Source: Sphagnum compactum
Taxonomy: Eukaryota; Bryophyta; Sphagnopsida; Sphagnales
Length of the DNA: 64,000 nt
Assembly: GCA_965153455.1 (NCBI GenBank)
Contig: OZ234500.1
Location: 15,995,579-16,059,578, forward strand
Direction: 5' to 3'
A program made the position numbers and the translations under genes. The notes below the pieces were generated by a model. That model searched no databases and was not told where the DNA came from. It saw only the letters and a list, made by a program, of their open reading frames with translations. Of this stretch, positions 37,637 to 48,822 are shown one piece after another. Position 1 is the stretch's first letter, and each line of letters starts with the position of its first letter.

Positions 37637-38040
37637 ACAGCTTTGTTTGTTTGTCTGACTGATTGATTGTTTTGAATCTTCATCAGGAACCAGCAGTACT
37701 TCTGTAGTGTGGAGATCTATATCTTCCAAAACGCCCAGTTTTTGTTTGGTTTGTTTGATTCTGCAGCAACTAGCAGTTAAATTTGTAGTTTGGAGATGTG
37801 TACATAGTTCCAAACCTCACAGTTTGTTTGTTTTCTGATTCTTTAGGAAGCAGCAGAGTTTTGTAGTCTGGAGATCGATCTATATATATATATATGTATA
37901 TATATTATTTCAGAGCTTCTTCTCTCGCAGTGAGTTTTGTTTTGATTCAGGAACTAGAGGAAGTCCGGATACCCCAGAACCTGACCTAGAACCTGGACCT
38001 GAACCTGCCAACACTGGTTCAGTAATCTGGAGAGAACAAT
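37637..38040. repeat. Degenerate ~80-bp tandem repeat upstream of the MFS gene
   Basis: The word GTAGTNTGGAGAT recurs at about 37704, 37785 and 37863, with a weaker version (GTAATCTGGAGAG) near 38024. Each is preceded by a block with an AGCAGN or AGCAGTT element and a T/G-rich CAGTTTGTTTG stretch. It may lie in the promoter or 5' leader of the gene starting at 38932; that location is inferred from position only. Confidence 0.65.
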
Positions 38041-38931
38041 CCTGCTGCAGTCTTCAGAGCAAGGGGAGGATAGCTAGCTAGCTAGTGCTCTCTACGAGAG
38101 TGCAGAGGATCCCAAGAGCTGGTGGATTAGAGCAAGAAATTAGCCTCCAGAGAGATAACACTTGTTTTTGGACCTGCTTATAGCTATAGCTGGTCCTTCA
38201 CTACTGGAACCTACTTGGTTGGCCCCACGAAAATAGAAAGGAAGAGATGCAGTCTTTGGAAGAAGAAATTAGAATAGAGGCAAAAACGCATCAGAGTTTC
38301 AGATGACCTACTCTTTGGACACTAAGAAGTTATAAGAAACCCAGTTTTTTTTGGGTTTGGGAGGGAGTGGTGGGTGAGTTTGTTCTGTTTTTTGAGGAGC
38401 AATTTTTGGATCCCGTTTCTTTTGTTCAAGTTTTCTCTCTCTCTCTCTCTCCCTCTCTCTCCCCAGACACTGCTAGTGTTACCCTTTTGGGCATGAGCAC
38501 CCAAGATCACAGTTTCAATCCTGAAGCTTTTTTTCGTTCGTTTCCAAAACCCTGGCCTGGCACCTCTCTCTCTCTCTCTCTCTCTACTAATATGAATCTC
38601 TTAGAATTCTTTCTAATAGTCCACTGACCCATGATTCCTTGGCTTGTCAACAACCCAGTTTTTCTAGCTCCTAGTAGGATGATCCTAGGGGCCCTTGAAT
38701 GAGAAGCAAATCTAGAATAACAAAAAAATTGTATAATTTTCTTTCAGAGAAAGAAAGAACTCAGTTTTTTACTCACCCTTGTAGAAGATCATCATCACCA
38801 TACCCAAACCTCATCTTTTTGTGATGAGGTTTTTGTAGAAACCAAAAAAAGAAGAGAGAGACAGAGAGAGAGAAAACAGCATACTTACCATAGAAGAAGC
38901 GAAAGACAAAAAAAGGGTTGAAGGTTTTTTG
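38041..38931 (+). promoter_or_regulatory. Upstream region of the MFS gene with CT microsatellites
   Basis: Two pyrimidine-rich CT runs (38434-38460 and 38564-38585) and a GA-rich stretch (38845-38880) precede the start codon. CT/GA tracts are common in plant core promoters and 5' leaders. I could not fix a TATA box or transcription start. Confidence 0.35.
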
Positions 38932-41477
38932 ATGATGAAGATGGTAGGGGCCGGGGGAGCTGCAAAGAAATGGATTGGGTTAGTTGCAGGCATGTGGGTA
39001 GAGGCATCAGCAGGGAATGCTTATACATTTGCTTTCTACTCCACAAAACTGAAGCATGTGCTGCACTACCACCAGTTTCAACTCAACAATCTGGGAGTGG
39101 CAAAAGACATAGGCGAGAATGTGGGCTTACTGGCTGGAGCTTTGTGCAACTCTCTTCCTCCCTGGGTTATGTTGTCCATTGGTGCCACTGCCGGATTCAT
39201 TGGCTATGGGATGTTGTGGTTGGTGGTCAGTCAACAAATTGCTCCTTTGCCTTATTGGCAGGTACAAACCTCCCAAGAACCTTCAACAATCCAAACCATA
39301 ACTTGTATGTAGTTTCTTGTGAATTTTTGTTCACATACTTGACACATTTTTGTTCACATACTTCACATGTTTTTGTTCACATATTTCAGTTGCGTCCAGA
39401 AATCACCACAATAGTGACAAATTATTCGGTAATCTATGGAACCGTGACAAATTATTTGTTTGTGATTTGTTTGTTTGTTTGTTTATTTGGGATTGCAGAT
39501 GTGTATACTCCAATGTATCGGAGCGAACAGCTCGACCTGGTTAAGTACTGCGGTCCTTGTGACATGCTTGCGCAACTTCCCGCACAGCCGAGGCACGGTG
39601 GCCGGGATTCTGAAGGGCTTTATCGGACTGAGTGCTGCCATTTTCACCCAAATCTTCATATCTCTTTTAAGCTACAATTCCGAATGGTTGCTCCTTTTGC
39701 TTGCCATCGGGCCGGGGCTTGTTTGCCTCGTCGCCATGCTTTTCATCCGCCCAGTATCACCAGCTAGTCTCATCAAGGACAAGGATGAGCACGGCAAATT
39801 CTTGTTTATCCATCTGGTTTGCATCGCGCTTGCCCTCTACCTCCTTTCCATTACATTCATTGAAAATTTCTTGAATGTAAACTCACTTACATCCAAGATT
39901 CTCACCGCCATCATGGCCATCTTCTTGACTGCCCCTTTGGGCGTACCCATGAAAAGCCTCATGGATGGCTCTTGGGGTGACGGAGGCGATGACGAGACGA
40001 GATTGGAGAAGGAGTCATATGTTGCAAGCATTTCCAAGGTGGTGGATGAAATTCACCAGCCACTTCTCAAGTCCGCCGCTGCCGCCGATCATGATCAAAA
40101 TCGAAGCGAAGATCAAACTCGGAGCTTCTTAACTCCCACAGAAATTGCAATCGACCGGGAAGTTCAATGTAAAACTGCATTCGACATCCCCCTTTCCAAG
40201 CAGCCCAGTGATGATGAAGAACCGGATGAAGCTACAGATGTCGAATCTGCTGCAACAAATTGCAATTGCGGACGACGTGAGGAGAAAACTAGCCTTTCGG
40301 ACAAGGAAAAGTTGAGCGAGAAGTTGGACGATGCTACAAAAAATTATGGACGAGATGTGAAAACCAGTCTTTTGGACAAGGAAAATTTGGATGATGGTGC
40401 ACAAGAGCCACCTCAAGCCACCACCCAAGTGCCTGAAAATGAGCTCGAATTCGATTCCCAGGCCTTACTAGCGGTTGGGGAAGGGGCAGTTCGGAGACAG
40501 AAAAGACCTAGACGCGGCCAGGATTTCACATTAGGGCAGGCGATTGTGAAAGCTGATTTTTGGCTCCTTTTCTTTTCATTTTTCTGCGGGGTGGGAAGTG
40601 GTGTGACCGCTATAAACAATCTCGCGCAAATGGGCGAAGCACAAGGCTACTCGGATGTCTCCATTTTCGTCTCTCTTATTAGTATTTGGAACTTTCTCGG
40701 CCGACTCGGAGGAGGAGCTTTGTCCGAGCATTATGTGAGGTAAAAAAAAAGCAAATACCAATTTTTTATGAGCACTATGTGTGAGGGAAATGTAAACAAT
40801 TTCTTAAGAACTATGTGCGATCAAGATCTTTATTAGGTTTGAATTAACAAGGAGGATGCTTCTATTTTTTTTGGTGGTTTCTCTTCAGGTCGGATGCTAT
40901 TCCGAGATCGGTATGGATGGCAATGGCACATTGCTTGATGGCCTCGGCACACCTCCTCTTTGCATTTGCAGTTCCCGGGTCACTATACGTCGGTTCGGTG
41001 ATATTGGGCATCTCATATGGCATCCATTTCTCGACCATGGTACCAACGGCATCGGAGCTTTTCGGTTTGCAACACTTTGGTGTGATTTACAACTTCCTCA
41101 CAATGGCGAGTCCACTCGGCTCTTTCCTCTTCTCGGGTGTCATCACGGGCTACCTCTACGACCAAGAAGCCAAGCAGAAGATTGCCCCGGATGCACGGAT
41201 CGTGGATGCATTTCTAAACAATTTACACAATTACAACAACGTCAATGTCGTCGACGATCATGTACAAGTGTTGGAATGCATAGGAGCCCATTGCTTTAGA
41301 TTGACATTCATAATCATGGCATGCGTTTGCGGACTCGGGATTATTGTAAGCGTGGTTTTGACGATCCGTATTCGTCGGGTTTACCTCTCGCTCTACGGGC
41401 CTAGTACATCGCCAATCCAATCGACCTCGGATCTCAAATCTGCGGCTTCGAAAACACACCCACGCGAGGGTGAGTGA
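38932..41477 (+). CDS. NFD4/nodulin-like MFS transporter
   Basis: Three exons: 38932-39261, 39499-40739 and 40889-41477, with GT-AG introns, giving 719 residues. The start is the first of two adjacent ATGs before K-M-V-G-A-G. The N-terminal half is the nodulin-like domain (about residues 10-240): W-I-G-L-V-A-G-M-W at the front, then G-N-S-S-T-W-type sequence (here G-A-N-S-S-T-W) and R-G-T-V-A-G-I-L-K-G after intron 1, as in Arabidopsis NUCLEAR FUSION DEFECTIVE 4. The second half (about 463-680) continues the 12-helix MFS fold with D-F-W-L-L-F-F and P-T-A-S-E-L-F-G. Between them lies an acidic loop of about 210 residues, longer than I expect for the family (usually near 560-600 aa in total), with an internal duplication. 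The substrate is unknown; family members sit in organelle or plasma membranes. Family call firm, transport role inferred. Confidence 0.93.
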
Positions 41478-42870
41478 GCGAGTCTGTGGCTTCGAACACA
41501 CACACACCCACTGTGAAGCGAGTGAGCGAGTGGGTATCAATGGATGATACCCCAACAGAAACTTTCCTCTGGTGCTCTCTTTCATCTCCATCAGCAGCAG
41601 TATAATGAATGACCTATCATACATACACAGTAGTAGTTTGGATGAAAGGGGGTTTTAATCTGGATGAAGGGGGGGTTTTTTTCCTGGATGAAGGGGATTT
41701 TCTCTCTAGACTTTTGGATCCTAATTTGTGCTTCCAAATGATATGAACCAAATGAATATTTTATGTGCTGCAGCAGCCAGCAAGTTTTGATTTGATGTAG
41801 GAAACCGTAAGCCCTTGCCCGAAGCCGAAGCTTTGCTTCGGGCATTTATTTGGCAAAGGGGGGAAAGGAAAGGGCAGGGGGAAAGAAAGAAAGAAAAAAA
41901 AAGGGTTTGGTCAAAGAGATATTTCTCATCAGGAGAGTTGTTCTAAAACCCTAAACCCTAAAAAAAAACCCTAATGCTGATGAGGCTAAGTGAGAGTAGT
42001 TACAAGAGCTGAACCTAGCACAAACATATTCATATGTACATTTAAACATGATGTTAAAGCAAATTAGAAAATACCTAATTGTACAGACATTTTACAAGCA
42101 AAATCTTGGATGAGATTTTGCTCTTTGCCTTTAAACATTATTTTACTGGCTGCATTATTATTATTACTATTATTATTGTTATGGATTCATCCATCTCTTG
42201 TTGATTATTTCTTTTTTTGGGGGTCAATTTTCGCATTGTGGGTGGGTGACAAAGTTTCTTGGAATTTTTTTAAGAAAATTATAAATTCAAAAAAATTGCT
42301 AAATTTTGTGGAAAATTTCACTAAACTTTCAAAAGCTTAAAAATTGAACAGAATTTGAAATTTTGCCTGATTACACCACCACCCATGACTTATATAATTC
42401 CTAAGCTAGGAATGTTGCAATTTCCATAAATTGTTACAAACCATGAACCATTTTACCTATTTCATTTCAGCAAAGGGGATATAGGGATGCAATCTCAAAA
42501 CATATCTATATAGTAGATATAATATTAATCTTTGCATATTCACTTTGAAAAGTTTTAGTAAGTGGTTCATAAGTGGGAGTATTAAACTATAGATTGCCAT
42601 TATTATCATGCAATAAATCAAGCCTTCAATTTTATAATACCTACTAGTTCATTTTATGATTTGTGTATGTCCTCATATATAATTGGCAATTGAGCAAGGT
42701 CAATTGTAATTGGCTTGTATGCATAGGATAAAAGTCTATAGCTATGATTTTATTAAATTTATGATGTTGCTTCTTTGTGTTCAAGGAATTCAAGTAATTA
42801 ACATGCAAATGCTAATATTTCAATTTTCTTGGTAACACTATCTATGATAGACATGGTTCTTTCTTTTCTC
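41478..42870. other. Downstream region: tandem motif, hairpin, telo-box
   Basis: A three-fold TGGATGAAGGGGG motif lies at 41639-41708, probably in the 3' UTR. A perfect 9-bp hairpin (GCCCGAAGC / GCTTCGGGC, 41817-41843) follows. Two adjacent AAACCCTAA telo-box words and a third nearby lie at about 41944-41975. No gene was found after these. Confidence 0.55.
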
Positions 42871-43010
42871 TCAATTTTGTGATGTAGCTAAACTGGTGAT
42901 CACCCACAAAAGTATTTAGCCAAATTTGGCTATAGACTTGATTTGAAAGTAGAAGTATTTAAGAATCCTTTTATATTTTTGGCTACCTGCTCAAACCTGT
43001 TGTAAATATC
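42871..43010 (+). repeat. Dispersed palindrome-core repeat, copy C
   Basis: The best-preserved copy: CAATTTTGTGATGTAGC, AAACTGGTGATCACCCAC, the intact palindrome TAGCCAAATTTGGCTA at 42917-42932, then TTTGGCTACCTGCTC and AAACCTGTTGTAAA. It aligns over its length with 5188-5329 and, reversed, with 53531-53690. Confidence 0.75.
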
Positions 43011-43588
43011 TGGTATTTTTTTTAATATTTTTTTTTGAATTAGGCAAAAGAAAATCTCTTAAATGCTTTTGTGTCAAAATCATACGGTTGTTTTTTTTCA
43101 ACGTTGAGTAAAAGAAAAAATTCAACACCCTTGGATGATAATTTATAAATCTTGTGTAAAGACAATGGAGAACACCCCTCTTAGGCACAAGTCATACCCC
43201 CAATTCACCACTAAAATCAAATGCTAAAAAGTCTCCATATATGTAATACCTATTGTCTTAACATCAAAAATGTTTTTTTTTCCCCAAATTAATGGAAGAA
43301 GTTTATGGCCCTTTACAATAAAGTATGGCATGCGTTATGGCCACATTGGTCCATAGTTGATATCTTTAAATAAACAAAAGAACTCATTGCCATAGCAATG
43401 GCAACAAGCTTTTCCATATAATTCCCCCCCCCCCCCCTTGATGTTTCCAAAAACTTTAATTTCAAAATTAAAATAATCAATCACTTGCACCAAAATAGTG
43501 TAGTCTCTCTTGTTAGATGAGGAGAGGAGAGGCAACAAATATTATTACAAACATTTTACAAGATGTTCCAATTGTTAAACATATTGTC
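43011..43588. other. 3' flank of the 7TM gene; C run
   Basis: AT-rich sequence with a 14-base C run at 43424-43437. It includes the presumed 3' UTR of the minus-strand gene. No poly(A) signal is called. Confidence 0.4.
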
Positions 43589-45724
43589 TCATGTATCCGC
43601 CATTGAAGCAAATCCTTTAGCACTTGAAGACAATGATGTCCGGAGCTTCTCCACCTACAAGAGCAAGGAAAACCAAATTCTCCATTAATTGTCCAAAAGG
43701 TTTGGCTACCTCTTTGACATCCACTCCTCGTGGACACCCAATTGGCCATTCCCATTTTTTGATTTATCACCATTGTTGAACTATGATCTGAGTCAACAAA
43801 ACTTGTTCAAATGCTTTCCACAAGAGCAAGGATAATTTGTCCAAAAGCTGACCTGCTGAGTGGAATTGGTGTGACTCCTGAGGAAAGCTATCTCCTCTTC
43901 TAGCTCCCTTGCACGTTCTTTGAATGTAGCTCTTGTCGCGTTCAATTCATCCAGCCTTGAAAACACTCAAAGAAAAGAAAATCCCCACTCATTGTAAGAA
44001 CATATTTTTTGTCCATAAAAACTCTTTGCGGAGAGAACAAACATCTTGTGTTTTTCTTACTTCCTCTTGCCAAACATTTACTTGATGCAATTTGAACAAG
44101 GTGCCCATGGTTCACAATGGCTCTGCCACTTACGGCAAGTTCAAACTTCAGAATACTATTTCACAGTATGGACCGATCATTTTCTCCTTGGAGCAACTTG
44201 ACACGTGGGTTTTCTTCAAAAACTTTTACGCTGGGGAGCTAGAAGTGGGAATTGTTTTTCACATACTCTTCATTGAGGGATTCATTGGAATCGAAATACT
44301 TGCTCCAGTGGACCAAATAATCAGCTTTGTTGAACAAAACAGCATACACAACAGTTGCATTCCGAGCCCAAAAGTAGTAGAACACTGCTGTTGCCACAGA
44401 AAATGTTAAGAAACACCGTCCCACCACCTTTTTGTTGCCATCAGTTGCGAGGTAGACGAGTGACAGAAGATACAGAAACATAGCAATTACACCCCCTTTG
44501 CGAATAATCCTGCAAACCTCATCCACCCCTCTTTTAGTCCTATGAAAAGAGGATTTAGGGTTTAGTTGTCTCCTGTCTCTAGAAGATCACTGAAGGCACT
44601 TGGGCAGCCTACTTTGACATCATCGATGAAGGATTACACCTGCCTTCTCCCACCCAATTCAGCAATTACTCTCTTCCTTTGAATTTATAAAGCTAAACAA
44701 ATTTCCCAAACAGAGAAAGCCATCTCTATGGGAGCTCAACATAAGCTGCTGCTGCTGCTATATAACTGCTTAGCTCTTTTGGGAGAAGAGCAGAACATAC
44801 CCAAACTCATTATAGTGAGTTCGTACTTTGCGAAGTCGAAAAGCCAGGAACACAAAGAGAAAGAAGTACAGGAGAAGGAGCAATGCATAAACAACTGCCC
44901 ACCATGTCACCACACTGCAATCAGTATTGGACTCATTTCTGCACACACACACACATAAGAGCAATCTTTGTAAAGGAATCAGACAGAGACTACTAGAGAT
45001 ATGTGTTGCACTTGCATTGAAGTCTAGAGATGGAAGGCCACCACCATGGAATCCCTTGGATATTTGCTTGCAGTGACAGAAACAAGAGAAGATCAAGCAA
45101 ACCAAGAGTTTAGGTTTAGTGTTGTGTCATTTGTTGTCCAATGCGATACAAATATTTTGTTACATGGGACCGAAACTTGTCAAAGCATAATGTCGTGTGT
45201 CATTAACCAATGCAAACCACAGAAAGAGAATTTGGAGCTGATGAAGTTTAAACCTACCTCCGGCTTGCACGGAAAATTGAGCCTGCAATGCAGAAGGCGA
45301 GCATTGGTAGCTCCATAATTAGCAAGGGGAGCAACCAGTACTTGAAGTTCTTGTGCTTCAGCACTAGAATCCGATGCAATGAATACAAATGCACGTTCAA
45401 ACAATTGAGCCATAGAGCAAACCCAAGTGCTCCTTGTAACCAGAAGTTCAAGATCAGACAAATAGCTGAACCCCCAACCTTGATTGGCCCAAAGTGCCGA
45501 TTGATTATAATCGTTGCAATTAGCCAGATGAGTCCCCCGGCAGAGCTTGCAACAGTCAAGTCCACATTCTTTTGTCGGATCGGCCGATACTTCAAGTTGC
45601 AAAGCATCACCACATTTGCTGCCACAAATGGGATGCACCCTAACCCTACCAATGACACCACCACCACATCCAGTCCACTGCGGGGTTCAAACTCCTGTAC
45701 CTGATGGCACGCAAGTGACGACAT
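43589..45724 (-). CDS. Seven-helix membrane protein with C-terminal coiled coil, RGS1-like
   Basis: Five exons on the minus strand, joined in frame by GT-AG introns: 45724-45258, 44938-44801, 44539-44300, 43955-43853 and 43654-43589, giving 337 residues. Seven hydrophobic segments lie at about residues 18-41, 55-75, 87-108, 129-150, 165-189, 217-232 and 242-270. The tail after helix 7 has a charged heptad-like stretch (L-D-E-L-N-A-T-R-A ... R-A-R-E-L-E-E-E-I-A-F-L), predicted coiled coil, then S-S-S-A-K-G-F-A-S-M-A-D-T. The short N-terminus and the W-L-Q-G-A-L-G-F-A-L-W-L-N-C around helix 3 resemble the 7TM half of plant RGS1 (W-x-x-G-P-L-G-F-G). No RGS box fits in the exons or the introns. 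It may be a G-protein-linked receptor-like protein, but the family call is by eye and the ligand is unknown. Gene model fairly sure; identity tentative. Confidence 0.72.
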
Positions 45725-48240
45725 GCTTGCTTTTGGCCTCCACTTCCAAGAAAACCAAACATGTTACTTCTAAAAGCAGAAGTTCCTTCAGTGCCCAAGT
45801 TTCCTTCTCGAGTTGCAATCAACCTCAAAATTGGATTTTCTGCATCTCCAGTTGTTGCTTCTTTCATTCACCTACTTCCTGTATTGAAGAGTAGCTGCAA
45901 AGGTGTCAATTCCATTATGTGTCTTAGTAGTTTGAAAACCAAAGAAACCAAGAAGAAACAGGAACAAAAAATTGTCAGGATTAGAAGAAGAAATCATAAA
46001 CAAATGGAAGAGAGCAAAAATTAAAAAATAGGATGAGAAAAAGAGAGAGAAACAAGACTGAGAATTTTAAGAGCATGATCTTTTGAGGATTAAGGGGTTG
46101 TGGAAACACTACCCAACTTCCAATTAAGAAGCTATTGAAACAAATCATTTGTGAAGATTCAAAAGGTTCACACACCAAACAGAAATCTTTCTTTTTTAAG
46201 CAAACCCATGGTTTGATCTAATAGAAACTTTGTCGAGTAGCAATTTACTTGAGCTTCGGAGAACTCTTTCAAGCTACAGAAAAAGGCCTTCGCCTTGAGA
46301 AGCTATAAAGCCAACTATTCCCTACTCCAAATTTTGCAGATTCTAAACTATAAGAATCAACGTATTAGGAAGGAAAGACTGCACAACCGTCAGGGAAATA
46401 CTGACAGAATGCTTAAACACTGATTGACCAGGAAAGTTATCTATTGGGAAATCCAGCCAGGGAAAATCTGAAGCTTTTAGCTTGCCCTGAATCTATGGAG
46501 GGACTCTCCATCCATACACCTGATTCATCCTTATTCATCAACCAAACATATGTGAAGTTGAGGGCTGATTTCTGAACTGACAAAAGAACAGAAACAATGG
46601 GACTTGCAAAACAAACATCCTTATCAAAAAAATTCTTCACTAGAACTTTTGTTCTAGCTTTTCAAATCTGATAGATTGAATCTTGTCTATAATAGAAAGA
46701 GTTGAGAAAACCAATCAAATGCAACAACAAAAGGTGGAAGGAGATTTGTCAGCATTAGGGTTCTGGAGCAATTCAAAGAACTCAATGATTTCAAATCCTC
46801 CCAAAAAGTCTTTAAAAGAACCCATTTTTTTTCTGAGAGGGGACATCAAATAGCTTCTTGCAACTTGGCAACCTGCAGGTCATTGATTGCTACTTGCATA
46901 GCTTCATAGAAGGGAGCTTAACCACCTAGAAAAACTTCAGTGAAAGAAGTAGAACTGGCTGCAATTTTTGACAAACCCACTGGGCTTCCATAAGAATTGT
47001 ATAGAATTTTTTTCTACCCAGAATTTCTAACTGTATGTGAGGAAAAGGCTTTGTTGTAAATGGCATACCTGACCCACTGAATGGAAGAGATTGCTCATCA
47101 ATTTGACAGCCCTCTCTGGTCACAGAATTGACCCAAGAAAAATTTCGGCAAGCATGTCCTATATGCATTTATTTACTGCAAATTCCACATACAAGAAGAA
47201 CTTTGCACTTCCTCTCCCCCCATTCAACTGATGATCAATTGCACATGATATTTGCTCAAAAAAATTCATGCTTTCAGCAGTAATAAAACACCTGCAAAAT
47301 ACACAATCCCAATTCTGAACCCCAAATCAGCAGGATTCCAAAGCTCTCAATGTTTCTAACAACACCAAGTAAAGAAGAACCATAAAAAACCCTTTAATGA
47401 CACAAAATTGTTTAATGATCGTAGCAATAATATATATGTCAGGAAAAAAAACAAGAAGAGGAAAAAGTTTCTTGACACTATCTGTAAAACAAGTATGTAC
47501 AAGTGAACAAGTAACACCAAGCTTTTGGAAAAAATCATAAACAATCCTTCAATCCCTTTTTCATGACACAAAATTGTTTCATGATTGCAACCAAAAACAA
47601 AACAAAGACAAACAAAAAAACAGGCAATTTTTTCTTGACACTATCTGCAACCATTCAAAACCTTGATCTTAAACCCCCTCTAAAACTGCAAACCCTAAAA
47701 ATCTGAAAACTGCAATTGGAAAGACTCTCTTCTTTTCTTCATAAGAGTTTGATGAGAGGAATATAGCAGAAGTTTTATACCTGCAAGCTGATAGATCCTT
47801 CAGCTTGACGTCACAGTTAAACTAGAAACCTCAAGGATTGAAGCTCGATCTCAACACCCTCCCTGCTCTTCTTCCTTCATAAGAAATTGAGAGAGGACTG
47901 GACCAACCCATGATTCGTTGTGACCCTGGCAACAGTACTTCTCACATCCAAGATACCATACTACTGCGAGCGAGATGATACTAGAAGATCCCCAACCCAC
48001 CCACTTGCTGCTACATCGTCAGTCTCGCTAACACACAGAAGTTCTGAGTGAACTTCCTGCTGAACACCCACAAAACGCACAAAGTGGGGTGGGATTTACA
48101 AAGCAAACACGCAAGTGCAGTGTAGAGTTACAACATTTCCTTGAGAAAATGGATCCATTGAGGGGAAGAAGAAGAAGAAGAAGAAGATGCACATTTTTTC
48201 CCATTTTCCTCGCGACTCCCGAGACGCTGATAAGAAGGTC
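45725..48240 (-). promoter_or_regulatory. Likely spliced 5' leader of the 7TM gene
   Basis: On the minus strand a strong donor, CTTGCAG|GTATAA, sits at about 47782, and an acceptor, TTTGCAG|CTACTC, at 45894. Together they suggest a first leader exon ending near 47782 and a long leader intron into the ATG exon. The leader exon contains an ATG at 45867 opening a 73-codon frame that overlaps the main start in another frame. No other gene was recognised in 46-47.7 kb. The exact transcription start is not visible. Confidence 0.4.
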
Positions 48241-48301
48241 CGTCTAGGATACAATCAGCTTTCCTTCCTTCCTGGAAACTTCCTTGTCAGTATATATTTC
48301 T

Positions 48302-48501
48302 TCATTGGTTCTGCCCTGCAACAACGAGCAACAACGTCTCCAGTCTACTACTGTATGAAGAGCAGCTCCACCCATGCTCCACATATGTGGCCCTGCAATC
48401 ATGTTTCTCACATCCAAGAATGGGCTTTGTTGGCTCTGCCCTGCTAGAAAGAGCAACAACTTCTCCTGTCTACCATGAAGAGCAGCTCCACCCAATGCTG
48501 A
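48302..48501. repeat. Tandem copies of an unnamed dispersed repeat
   Basis: A unit containing TGCCCTGCAACAACGAGCAA, then ATGAAGAGCAGCTCCACCC and TTCTCACATCCAAGAATGGG is repeated at 48302-48423 and, in part, at 48424-48501. A diverged copy lies at 49286-49432, and the CTCACATCCAAGA word also occurs at about 47940. Same orientation in each case. Confidence 0.7.
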
Positions 48502-48690
48502 GGGCCCTTTTAAACAAAGGGTCCAAAGAGCAGGGTCTATTGGTCAAGAGCTTTAAATTGGTCCCAAGGCCAAGTTTAGACAAGGGTCCAGGAACAAGAC
48601 AAATCAAGTTGTGATTTAGCTTACATGGCATCATTTTGAAGGGAAACCAATTGGTCCATACCAAAAAAAAAAAACGAGCTTCGAGGAGAG

Positions 48691-48822
48691 CTCATGGTTT
48701 GGAGTACCAAAGTGTAAGCTAAGGTTCAAGGTTGCTCATTTTTTAGTTTTTTTCTCCTCATGGTTTGTAGTACCAAAGTGTAAGCTAAGGTTCAAAGTTG
48801 CTCATTTTTTAGTTTTTTTCTT
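48691..48822. repeat. 66-bp tandem duplication
   Basis: Two head-to-tail copies (48691-48756, 48757-48822), both starting CTCATGGTTTG and ending in a T-rich stretch, differing at a few bases. Confidence 0.9.

Noticed and set aside
38970-39767. A 265-codon plus-strand ORF overlapping the MFS gene
   Set aside because: It reads through intron 1 in a different frame from the nodulin-like exons and lacks family motifs.
41944-41975. Interstitial telomere repeat
   Set aside because: Only two or three AAACCCTAA words are present; this is a plant telo-box, not a telomeric array.
44163-44299. Exon candidate in the intron between exons 3 and 4 (F-E-E-N-P-R-V-K-L-L)
   Set aside because: It is protein-like for 25 codons but ends at TGA, and including it breaks the frame to exon 4. 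The AGCAA|GTATTT donor joined to TTTTCAAG|GCTGG keeps the frame without it.
44092-44409. A 105-codon plus-strand ORF within the 7TM locus
   Set aside because: It is mostly antisense to exon 3 of the minus-strand gene, which has helices and in-frame splice sites.
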